Both the position numbers and the translations under genes were made by a program. A stretch of 64,000 bases of DNA, taken from assembly GCF_025699125.1 (NCBI RefSeq), contig NZ_JAILWC010000005.1:1-64000 (forward strand). Reading direction: 5' to 3'. Positions within the stretch are counted from its first letter, which is position 1, and every line of letters starts with the position of its first letter. This stretch comes from Nitrosopumilus sp. GTDB taxonomy: Archaea > Thermoproteota > Nitrososphaeria > Nitrososphaerales > Nitrosopumilaceae. Below the pieces are notes generated by a model. It was not told the origin of the DNA and made no database searches. It saw only the letters and a program-made list of their open reading frames with translations. Positions 32,883 to 40,743 of the stretch are shown here, one piece after another.

Positions 32883-34740
32883 AGAAAAATTTAACCAAAT
32901 TTCACCTAGTGAATTCTTTTACAGTAACCGTGATTTAGCTGGATTTAGCAATCCTACGCGCTCTCTTTACACTGCAGTAAGAGAATTTGTTGAAAATGCA
33001 TTAGATGCATGTGATCAAAAAGGAATCCTCCCAGATGTTCATTTAATTATCAAGGCTGTAGATCCTGAAAAATCTGATCCAAAACCATACATTTTGACTG
33101 TAAAAGATAACGGGCCTGGAATAGATCCTGAACACATTCCACTTGCATTTGGTACTGTATTGTATGGTTCCAAATTTGGACTTAAACAGGCAAGAGGTAT
33201 GTTTGGACTTGGTGCAACTATGGCAATTCTGTATGGACAAATTACAACTAACAAACCTGTTACTGTGAAAAGTTCTGTAGATGGAAACACTCAAGATGAA
33301 TTTGAATTATTATTGGATATTCAAAAAAACAAACCTGTGATTGTAAAGCACACTACAAAAGAAGTTTCAAAGAAAGGTCTTTCAGTGAGTATTTGTTTAG
33401 AAGGTGATTATTCTAAAGCAGGAAACAAAATCAGAGACTATGTTTATGAAACTTCTTTGATTACTCCTTATGCATCAATAACTTTTGATGATCCTAAAGG
33501 AGAAAAATTCTCTCATCCACGATTTGTAAAAGACATACCTCCACCTCCAACAATAATTAGACCTCATCCTCATGGAATTGATGTAGAAAGAATAAGAAGA
33601 ATGATTGTTGAATCTCAATTTGAAATTCCAAATATTGATGATGCAATGATTGAAAAAGTACGAAAAGATCTCGGTTTATCGATGAAAAATCTTAGCTTTA
33701 CTGCAATTATGGACAAGGCAAAGAAAAAATGGAAAACTTTGTCACGTCAAGTTAGAGTAGTTATTGCTTTGATGTCATTTCTAAAAATGGATTTTGAAAA
33801 ACTAAACAAAATAAAAATTGAAGATATTGATATGCCTAACAAAAAATTATTTTATTGGGATTTTGGTGATTCACAATCAAAATCTGTAGACATGGATCCT
33901 GAAAGTTCCTATTTCAAACAATTAACTAATACTGTTCAAGGCGAACCTTTGACTACGTTTTTGACTAAAAGATTTCAAAGAATAGGTCCTACTACTGCAC
34001 TCAAATTTGCAGAATTTGCTGGATTCAAACCTGAAAAACGAATGGGTACTATGACAAATCAAGAATTAGTTAACCTGAGTGACTCTCTTCAAAAATTTGA
34101 CGATTTTCTTGCACCTGATCCAAGCTGTCTTGCCCCTTTAGGAGAAGGACCTCTAGAGAAAGGAATACAGAAATTTTTTAATCCTGACTTTGCTGCTGTA
34201 GTTCAACGTCCTGCATCTGCATATTCTGGATTTCCTTTCATAATTGAGATGGGAATTGCCTATGGTGGTGATATTAAAACTGGTGGGCCACATGTTTACA
34301 GATATGCAAATAGAATTCCATTGCTCTATGATGAAGGTAGTGATGTAGTACTCAAAGTTGTTAATGACACTGATTGGGGTAGATACAAGGTTAAAGGCGA
34401 TCCTCCATTCATAATCGTGTCTCATATTTGCTCTACTAGAATTCCATACAAGACTGCAGGAAAAGAAAACGTTGCTGATAGACCTGAAATAGAAAGAGAG
34501 CTCAGATTGGGATTACAATACCTGTCCAGAAAATTAGCTGCATACATGTCTAAAAGAGGACAAGCTGATATGGCAAAAAAGCGAGCAAATCTTTATGCAA
34601 AATACATTCCTTTAATTGCAACTTTTGCCACAGAACTAGCAGGGAAGAAAAAAGAACCTAATTTTAAAAAAATATTAGAAAATGAAAATATTGAATCTAA
34701 AAAAACAGTAGATGAGGAAAATGAAGTTGAAAACCAATAA
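32869..34740 (+). CDS. top6B: DNA topoisomerase VI subunit B
   Basis: 623 residues. GHKL ATPase: EFVENALDACD (Mg-binding Asn), DNGPGIDPEHIP and GMFGLGATMAILYGQ. An H2TH-type segment (about 255-300) and a transducer domain follow, with a C-terminal charged tail. It powers strand passage with subunit A in the type IIB enzyme that relaxes and decatenates DNA. The next gene (top6A) starts 29 bp inside this one. Confidence 0.97.
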   Translation: MSLIKEKFNQISPSEFFYSNRDLAGFSNPTRSLYTAVREFVENALDACDQKGILPDVHLIIKAVDPEKSDPKPYILTVKDNGPGIDPEHIPLAFGTVLYGSKFGLKQARGMFGLGATMAILYGQITTNKPVTVKSSVDGNTQDEFELLLDIQKNKPVIVKHTTKEVSKKGLSVSICLEGDYSKAGNKIRDYVYETSLITPYASITFDDPKGEKFSHPRFVKDIPPPPTIIRPHPHGIDVERIRRMIVESQFEIPNIDDAMIEKVRKDLGLSMKNLSFTAIMDKAKKKWKTLSRQVRVVIALMSFLKMDFEKLNKIKIEDIDMPNKKLFYWDFGDSQSKSVDMDPESSYFKQLTNTVQGEPLTTFLTKRFQRIGPTTALKFAEFAGFKPEKRMGTMTNQELVNLSDSLQKFDDFLAPDPSCLAPLGEGPLEKGIQKFFNPDFAAVVQRPASAYSGFPFIIEMGIAYGGDIKTGGPHVYRYANRIPLLYDEGSDVVLKVVNDTDWGRYKVKGDPPFIIVSHICSTRIPYKTAGKENVADRPEIERELRLGLQYLSRKLAAYMSKRGQADMAKKRANLYAKYIPLIATFATELAGKKKEPNFKKILENENIESKKTVDEENEVENQ

Positions 34741-35845
34741 AGAAAAAAATAAGATAAAAGATAGGAGTAAAAAAGCTGATGAAAAACAAAAGAATATTCT
34801 TGAGATGCTTAAAAGTCATGGTGCCAAAATATATGATGATCTAGAAAATGGACAATTTCCAAAATTCTCCATTCCAAGTAGATCTGTGAGCAACATTGTT
34901 TATGATAAAAATCTGAGACAATACATTTTGGGAAATAATTCTGCAATTAGAAGTTCCAGAAATTCTTCTCAATTAAGATCTTTTACACAATTGATGTGGC
35001 TTGCATTCTTTGCAAATAGATTAACTCAAGAAAAAAAATCATCTACTTTGAGAGATGTTTATTATTCATCACAAGCATTTGCAATTGAATTTGAAGATCA
35101 ATCAGAATCGGATAATATTATAGTAGATTTGGAAGCAGTCACCTCAAAACCTAGAGAAGATTTTCACATATTCCCTGAAGAGAGAAGCTCTATTTTTGGT
35201 GATTTGAATATTGAATATACAATTCCTGGATATGAAGGAAAAACCATGAACTTATCAAATCATCCTGATGGTTATTCTATTGGTCCAAGTTTGACAACTG
35301 CAGAATTAGTTGATACAAGTGCTGAAATTGTAATTGCTATTGAAAAAGGTGGTCTTTTTACAAGATTTGTTGAAGAACAAATTGATAAAAAATTCAAATC
35401 TATTATTATCAATACAGGCGGTCAAGCCCCTCGTTCAACTAGAACTTTACTAAAAAGACTTCATGAAGAGATGAGCTTACCTGTAATTGTTCTTACAGAT
35501 GGAGATGTGTATGGAGAACATATTGCTATGGTTATAAAATCTGGTTCTGCAAATGCAGCACATCTAAGAGAGCTTACAGTTCCTGATGCAAAATGGGTGG
35601 GAGTATGGGCTACTGATATTGAAAAATATAAACTCCCTACGATTCCTATGACTGAATCTGACATAAAACGATGTTATGATTTACAAAAAGATCCTAGATA
35701 TCAAGATGGCATTTGGAAAAAAGAGCTTGATGTATTTTTAAGACTGAAAAGAAAAGCAGAATTAGAGGCTTTCTCAAAATACGGTCTTACAAATATTACT
35801 GAAAAATATCTTCCACAAAAATTAGAACTAGCAAAAAGTCTTTAA
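34712..35845 (+). CDS. top6A: DNA topoisomerase VI subunit A
   Basis: 377 residues, Spo11-like. The catalytic tyrosine is in TLRDVYYSSQAF (about 109-120); the Toprim domain has the Glu in AIEKGGLF and Asp cluster in LTDGDVYGEHI. The N-terminus before the winged helix is Lys-rich. ATG 34712 overlaps top6B; a second in-frame ATG is at 34721. It forms the A2B2 heterotetramer with Top6B. Confidence 0.97.
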   Translation: MRKMKLKTNKEKNKIKDRSKKADEKQKNILEMLKSHGAKIYDDLENGQFPKFSIPSRSVSNIVYDKNLRQYILGNNSAIRSSRNSSQLRSFTQLMWLAFFANRLTQEKKSSTLRDVYYSSQAFAIEFEDQSESDNIIVDLEAVTSKPREDFHIFPEERSSIFGDLNIEYTIPGYEGKTMNLSNHPDGYSIGPSLTTAELVDTSAEIVIAIEKGGLFTRFVEEQIDKKFKSIIINTGGQAPRSTRTLLKRLHEEMSLPVIVLTDGDVYGEHIAMVIKSGSANAAHLRELTVPDAKWVGVWATDIEKYKLPTIPMTESDIKRCYDLQKDPRYQDGIWKKELDVFLRLKRKAELEAFSKYGLTNITEKYLPQKLELAKSL

Positions 35846-36328
35846 TTATTTTATTCTAAGTGTTAAGACGCCGTTTCTATATTTGAAATCAAATATCTGC
35901 ATCTCATTTGCACCTTCTATTGGAACCTCCTTTGAAAATCCTGCAGTTCCACGAATGTATAAAATTCCATCAACTAATCTGACTGCAATTTTGTCTTCAG
36001 GACCTGGAACTTCAGCTACAAAAACAAATTCTCCTTCACCTTTGATCAAATCGTAAACCCAATTCTTTGTTTCTTGTTCTCTTGCTTGAGTGTATAGTGG
36101 CTTTTGATCTTTTGTCATTTTCTTCAAGACTCTAACCCAATAAAACATCGTTAAAGCTGCTGCACCAATCAAAATAAAACTCACAAACCCTGAATCAGCT
36201 CTTTGTGTCATGATGTAGATTATTCCTAAAAACAGAATTACGATAATTGGTATCACAAAATTTAATGACTGTTCATTTGAATATGCTCCCTTATAACTTG
36301 CCAAACAGTAAAAATTTGGGTTTGCCAA
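35846..36328 (-). CDS. Membrane-anchored Hsp20/CS-like domain protein
   Basis: 160 residues from TTG 36328, though the start is unsure; a GTG at about residue 24 would begin the first TM. Two TM helices (about 24-40 and 48-66) precede a C-terminal domain of about 75 residues with the alpha-crystallin pattern: FVFVAEVPGPEDKIAVRLVDG, LYIRG, IFDFKYRNGVLTLRI. Small heat shock domains normally are soluble, so the TM anchor is notable. It is convergent with top6A, adjacent by zero bp. Confidence 0.75.
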   Translation of the reverse strand: MANPNFYCLASYKGAYSNEQSLNFVIPIIVILFLGIIYIMTQRADSGFVSFILIGAAALTMFYWVRVLKKMTKDQKPLYTQAREQETKNWVYDLIKGEGEFVFVAEVPGPEDKIAVRLVDGILYIRGTAGFSKEVPIEGANEMQIFDFKYRNGVLTLRIK

Positions 36329-36412
36329 ATATAAAGTATCTTTGGTTTTTGACCATTATGTCCTTTATTATATTTCGATTATTCTATTTGTCAATGATGC
36401 CAATATATCTAG

Positions 36413-36616
36413 ATGAAATGCTATCACCAAGATGTCACTCAAACTGTTTTAGAGGATATCAAGTCAGATGTCATCCAAAAAGACTTTGAGACAAAACTCC
36501 GAAAAGTACTCTTACTATCATCTCTAATCCTAAAAAAGACTGATTTATCTGAAAAGGTTAAGCGAAATGCCATAAAAATTCTTAATGATGCTAAAAAGGA
36601 AAATACCCTTCAGTAA
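36413..36616 (+). CDS. Small helical hypothetical protein
   Basis: 67 residues, two amphipathic helices with many Lys/Leu (KSDVIQKDFETKLRKVLLLS, LSEKVKRNAIKIL). No motif or TM. The frame and ATG at 36413 look usable, but an overlapping frame starting near 36393 competes, so the gene call is tentative. Confidence 0.5.
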   Translation: MKCYHQDVTQTVLEDIKSDVIQKDFETKLRKVLLLSSLILKKTDLSEKVKRNAIKILNDAKKENTLQ

Positions 36617-37130
36617 AACATCTTGTGGTCGTTGCCGCCTCTACATTATGCTTTACAAGTATTAAAACTAGAGATCCAGCTACCGAAAATCGATTGCAGA
36701 TACAAGAGTTACTGAGGTGACCATCAGAAATAAGTGCAAAAGTCTTAAAAGCACTATTTCAATTGAAATTATTTTTGAATATCATAGTGTGTAACTTCTT
36801 TTTTATCTTGAATCTGCTCCTGATAATCTATTGCTATTATGCAATCATATGTGTGATATTTTTGTTTTGTATGATGTATCTAAATTAATTTTATTCTAAC
36901 ATGCTGATATTTTAAAGATGTGTGTATGTGTTTATAACTATACTCCATTGTAAAAATAAAAATAATTTATTCAAACAATTTCTACACTCCAATATTATTA
37001 TTGTATGGATGTTTATACTTGAGATGGTAATACTTGGTAAATTAAATAATATTGTATGATTCACATTAGAGCTTATTTTCAATACGTTTGTTGACAAAAT
37101 ATTAACTATCACTTTTTTCAAATAACCTCA
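36617..37130. other. 514-bp intergenic region before ectoine genes
   Basis: No convincing reading frame on either strand. The left part (about 36617-36760) is less AT-rich than the rest and contains a short inverted pair (agtgc/gcact near 36733-36755), so it may hold a small RNA or leader. The right part is very AT-rich and contains the probable promoter for the ectoine operon. Confidence 0.5.
37097..37105 (+). promoter_or_regulatory. Putative TATA box for the ectoine operon
   Basis: The AT stretch aaaatatta is centred about 30 bp before the ATG at 37131, consistent with a near-leaderless transcript covering the leading gene and ectABCD. No regulator site is evident. Confidence 0.4.
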
Positions 37131-37505
37131 ATGACTAATGAAGATATGGTAAAAAATTTGGCAGATAATTTTCAAAATAAAGGGTTAGAAATACTATATG
37201 CAATGTGCAATGGATATAATGAACCTGCAGATGTCCAAGGTGTCAAACCTGATATAATAGGATGGGATTCTGAACAGGAAATCTATCATTTGGGAATTGT
37301 TGCAGACTCTGAGACTATCACATTTGATTCTACTAAAGAAAAAATGGAAATTTTGGCAAAGATGATGATGGGTGTTGGAACATCAGAAGGAAAGCATCTG
37401 CCCTTTTATGTTGGAGTTACAAAAGATGCAAGTGATATTGCCGATAAAAAACTACAAGAAACCAACTTGTTATCTCAAGGAAATATACAAAAAATTCTAG
37501 TTTGA
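37131..37505 (+). CDS. Unknown protein heading the ectoine operon
   Basis: 124 residues, soluble. It has NLADNFQNKGLEILYAMCNGY at the start, VKPDIIGWDSE in the centre followed by YHLGIVADSETI, and a C-terminal half with LPFYVGVTKDAS. The PD...G pattern and strand order are reminiscent of PD-(D/E)xK folds, but the catalytic (D/E)xK is missing. The ectA ATG is 6 bp after its stop, so it is probably co-transcribed. A regulatory or osmotic-stress role is inference. I do not recognise the family. Confidence 0.75.
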   Translation: MTNEDMVKNLADNFQNKGLEILYAMCNGYNEPADVQGVKPDIIGWDSEQEIYHLGIVADSETITFDSTKEKMEILAKMMMGVGTSEGKHLPFYVGVTKDASDIADKKLQETNLLSQGNIQKILV

Positions 37506-37511
37506 GCGGAT

Positions 37512-38015
37512 ATGTCTTCAATAATTTTCAGAGAACCATCAATTAGTGATGCTGATTCTATCTGGAATTTGGTAAAAAATAACAAACCCCTTGATGAGAA
37601 TTCCAAATATCTTTATGTCTTACTTTGCCATCAATTCTCAAAAACATGTGTAGTGGCAGAATCTGGTTCTGATATTATCGGCTTTCTTTCGGGATTCATC
37701 TCTCCTAAAAGTCCAGACACTCTTTTTGTATGGCAGGCAGCTGTATCTAATGCATTTAGAAATAAAGGGATAGCCAAGGAACTTGTGTTAAAGGCACTAT
37801 CTCAAACAGATCCTGATGTTAGATTTGTTGAGGCTACTGTTACTCCCTCTAACAAAGCATCTTTGAAATTTTTGCAAAATATAGCTACTCAACTTGATGG
37901 TGATTTTAAAAAGACACCTATGTTCTCAACCAAAATTCTGGGGGATGATCATGAACCAGAAGATCTTATTAGAATTGGACCTATTCAAAAAAATCTTTTG
38001 GAGGTAACAGCATGA
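37512..38015 (+). CDS. ectA: L-2,4-diaminobutyrate acetyltransferase (EctA)
   Basis: 167 residues, GNAT fold: IIFREPSISDADSIW at the N-terminus, the acetyl-CoA loop NAFRNKGIAKELV (Q/RxxGxG/A-type), then EATVTPSNKASLKF, a conserved EctA segment. It acetylates 2,4-diaminobutyrate at the 4-amino group. Its stop overlaps the ectB ATG by 4 bp. Order and spacing are as expected for an ectoine operon. Confidence 0.95.
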   Translation: MSSIIFREPSISDADSIWNLVKNNKPLDENSKYLYVLLCHQFSKTCVVAESGSDIIGFLSGFISPKSPDTLFVWQAAVSNAFRNKGIAKELVLKALSQTDPDVRFVEATVTPSNKASLKFLQNIATQLDGDFKKTPMFSTKILGDDHEPEDLIRIGPIQKNLLEVTA

Positions 38016-39307
38016 AACAAATTAATGCACTAGAATCACAGGTAAGATCATATTGCCGAAAATATCCTGTGATGTTTGAAAAAGCAAAAGGTCCATTCCT
38101 AATTGATAAAGATGGAAAAAAATATTTTGATTTTCTTTGTGGTGCAGGTTCATTAAATTATGGACATAATAATTCTATTATGAAAAAAGAAATCATTAAT
38201 TATCTAAATGATGATGGAATTACACATAGTTTAGATCTTGCAACAAAATCAAAAGAAGAATTTTTGAATTCATTTTCAAAACATATTTTGGCTCCTAGAA
38301 ATCTAAACTACAAGATACAATTTACCGGACCTACTGGTACCAATGCAGTAGAAGCCGCATTAAAGATTGCAAGAAAGGTAACTGGTAGAACAAAAATTAT
38401 TTCATTTACAAATGGTTTTCATGGTGTTACATTAGGTTCAGTAGCCGCTACAGGAAATAGTTTTCATAGAGGTGGTGCTGGAACTTCATTAAATGATGTT
38501 ATCTTTATGCCATATGATGGTTATATGGGAAAGAAAATAAACACAATTGATTATCTACGACGTGTCTTAGAGGATAACAGTAGTGGAATTGATCTTCCAG
38601 CTGCTGTAATTTTAGAAACCATTCAAGGCGAAGGTGGAATAAACATAGCAAGCTCAAAATGGCTTCAATCATTGCAGGACTTATGTCATGAATTTGGAAT
38701 ATTGATGATTGTAGATGACATTCAGGTAGGATGTGGTCGTACAGGTACTTTTTTCAGTTTTGAGAATGTAGGAATCGAACCTGATTTGGTTGTAATGTCC
38801 AAATCTCTTAGTGGATTTGGATTACCTTTCTCTTTGCTTTTACTAAAACCTGATCTTGACAAGTGGAAACCAGGAGAGCATAATGGAACGTTTAGAGGAA
38901 ATAATTTGGCTTTTCTTACTGCCAAGACCGCGATTGATTATTTTTGGACTACTCAGGAATTGGAAGCAGAAATTACCCTCAAATCAAATATTCTGAAAGA
39001 GAGATTAGAAAAAATGGCTAAAGAAAACATATCGTCAGATATTGAAGTACGTGGAAAAGGAATGGTCTATGGAATTGATTGTATTCTTGAAGATTTGGCC
39101 AGTGCCATTCAACACAGATGCTTTGAAAATGGGTTAATTCTTGAAACATGTGGATCCGATGATCATGTAGTAAAACTTCTTCCTGCTTTGACAATTTCTG
39201 ACGATGAATTAAGAGAGGGTTTGGATATACTGGAGAAAAGTATCAAGCAAGTAATGAACCAATCTGACTTTCAAAAAAAACTTGAGGCTGAAATTGTTGA
39301 GAAATGA
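38012..39307 (+). CDS. ectB: Diaminobutyrate--2-oxoglutarate aminotransferase (EctB)
   Basis: 431 residues, class III aminotransferase. N-terminal ESQVRSYCRKYPVMFEKA is diagnostic for EctB. GPTGTNAVEAALKIARKVTGR and TNGFHGVTLGS bind PLP phosphate. DDIQVGCGRTG and SKSLSGFGLPFSLLLLKP contain the PLP-Lys (SKSLSG with K). It converts aspartate semialdehyde to diaminobutyrate. Overlaps ectC by 4 bp. Confidence 0.96.
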   Translation: MKQINALESQVRSYCRKYPVMFEKAKGPFLIDKDGKKYFDFLCGAGSLNYGHNNSIMKKEIINYLNDDGITHSLDLATKSKEEFLNSFSKHILAPRNLNYKIQFTGPTGTNAVEAALKIARKVTGRTKIISFTNGFHGVTLGSVAATGNSFHRGGAGTSLNDVIFMPYDGYMGKKINTIDYLRRVLEDNSSGIDLPAAVILETIQGEGGINIASSKWLQSLQDLCHEFGILMIVDDIQVGCGRTGTFFSFENVGIEPDLVVMSKSLSGFGLPFSLLLLKPDLDKWKPGEHNGTFRGNNLAFLTAKTAIDYFWTTQELEAEITLKSNILKERLEKMAKENISSDIEVRGKGMVYGIDCILEDLASAIQHRCFENGLILETCGSDDHVVKLLPALTISDDELREGLDILEKSIKQVMNQSDFQKKLEAEIVEK

Positions 39308-39708
39308 TAGTACGAAATACTGAATTACTTCGTGGTACAAACCGACAAGTTAATTCAAAAAATTGGTCTAGCACAAGACTTCTTTTAAAAGATGATGACA
39401 TGGGTTTCTCGTTTCATGAAACAATCCTTTATCCTAACACTGAAACTAAAATTTGGTACAAAAATCATCTTGAAGCCGTATATTGTATAGAAGGAGTTGG
39501 TGAGGTAGAAGAAGCTGATGGATTAAAACACAGTATTCGTCCTGGAATAATCTATGCGTTGGATAAACATGATAAACATATTCTTAGAGCATTTTCAAAA
39601 ATGAGAATGATATGTGTATTTAATCCTGCACTTGTCGGACCTGAAACACATGATCCAGAAGGAGTATATCCATTATTAACAACAGGAGAAAAAAATGTCT
39701 CAAAGTAA
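39304..39708 (+). CDS. ectC: L-ectoine synthase (EctC)
   Basis: 134 residues, single cupin. MIVRNTELLRGTNRQVN matches the EctC N-terminus; cupin motifs KNHLEAVYCIEGVGEVE and GIIYALDKHDKHILRA are visible. It cyclises gamma-acetyl-diaminobutyrate to ectoine. Final residues overlap the start of ectD by 14 bp. Confidence 0.95.
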   Translation: MIVRNTELLRGTNRQVNSKNWSSTRLLLKDDDMGFSFHETILYPNTETKIWYKNHLEAVYCIEGVGEVEEADGLKHSIRPGIIYALDKHDKHILRAFSKMRMICVFNPALVGPETHDPEGVYPLLTTGEKNVSK

Positions 39709-40606
39709 ATCTCAATTTGATTTTTATCCAACAAGAATGAACTCTGAATCAAAAATTATTCCACGAACTGATCCTGTTGTGTATTCTGATTCATATGATG
39801 ATCTTTCTAAAGAACAAGTAGAATTTTTTGAGAACAATGGATATTTGATATTTGATGATTTGTTTTCTTCTGATGAGGTCAACAAACTTTTCGAAGAATT
39901 AAAATCTCTTTCTCGTGATGAAACAAAAAAGAAATTACCTCAATTCATCTTAGAAGAAACTCATAGAGACGTGCGTTCTATTTTTGAAATTCATAAAATC
40001 AGTAAAATTTATGGTAATCTTTGTAAAGACAAGAGAGTTTTAAAAAAAGTACAACAACTCCTTGGAAGCAAAGTATACATTCACCAATCACGAGTAAATC
40101 TAAAACCCGGATTTGATGGTAAAGAATTCTATTGGCATTCGGATTTTGAGACTTGGCATTCTGAGGATGGGATGCCTAACATGCATGCAGTATCATGTTC
40201 AATTAGTCTTACAAAAAACTATGAGTTTAATGGACCCTTGATGGTTATTCCTGGTTCTCACAAAGAATTTGTTTCATGCAGTGGGAAAACCCCTGATGAA
40301 CACTACAAACAATCTCTAAAAAGACAAGAGATAGGCACACCTGATAAAGAAATCTTGGAACAAATGGTTGAAAAAAGTAAAATTGTATCGGCAAAGGGCA
40401 ATGCAGGGTCTGTCATCATTTTTGATTGTAATATAATGCATGGTTCTAATGGAAACATCACTCCTTATCCTAGAAGTAATGCCTTCTTTGTTTACAACAG
40501 CATCCACAACAAACTAGTTGAACCATTTTGTGGATTGAATCCTAGACCTGATTATATTGCAGACAGAGAATTCTCGCCTCTTGAATCTGTAGAAAGTTTT
40601 CTTTGA
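39695..40606 (+). CDS. ectD: Ectoine hydroxylase (EctD)
   Basis: 303 residues, non-haem Fe(II)/2-oxoglutarate dioxygenase of the PhyH family. The iron site is in FYWHSDFETWHSEDGMP (His and Asp), with the distal His in FDCNIMHGS. FSSDEVNKLFEEL and SRVNLKPGFDGKEF are family regions. It makes 5-hydroxyectoine using O2. Together with EctABC, the organism can make both osmolytes. The N-terminus up to about residue 35 is polar. Gene end is followed by the facing mscS gene. Confidence 0.96.
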   Translation: MSQSKSQFDFYPTRMNSESKIIPRTDPVVYSDSYDDLSKEQVEFFENNGYLIFDDLFSSDEVNKLFEELKSLSRDETKKKLPQFILEETHRDVRSIFEIHKISKIYGNLCKDKRVLKKVQQLLGSKVYIHQSRVNLKPGFDGKEFYWHSDFETWHSEDGMPNMHAVSCSISLTKNYEFNGPLMVIPGSHKEFVSCSGKTPDEHYKQSLKRQEIGTPDKEILEQMVEKSKIVSAKGNAGSVIIFDCNIMHGSNGNITPYPRSNAFFVYNSIHNKLVEPFCGLNPRPDYIADREFSPLESVESFL

Positions 40607-40743
40607 TTTGTTAGTTTCATGATTTTCTATTATTCAGAATCATATTTGCAATAATCGCTTTAGTTATCTACAAAAATATTTTATAAAAAACAATTCTATG
40701 ATACAATTATCATAATTAAATTTCAAAGTTTAAGTTACTACGT

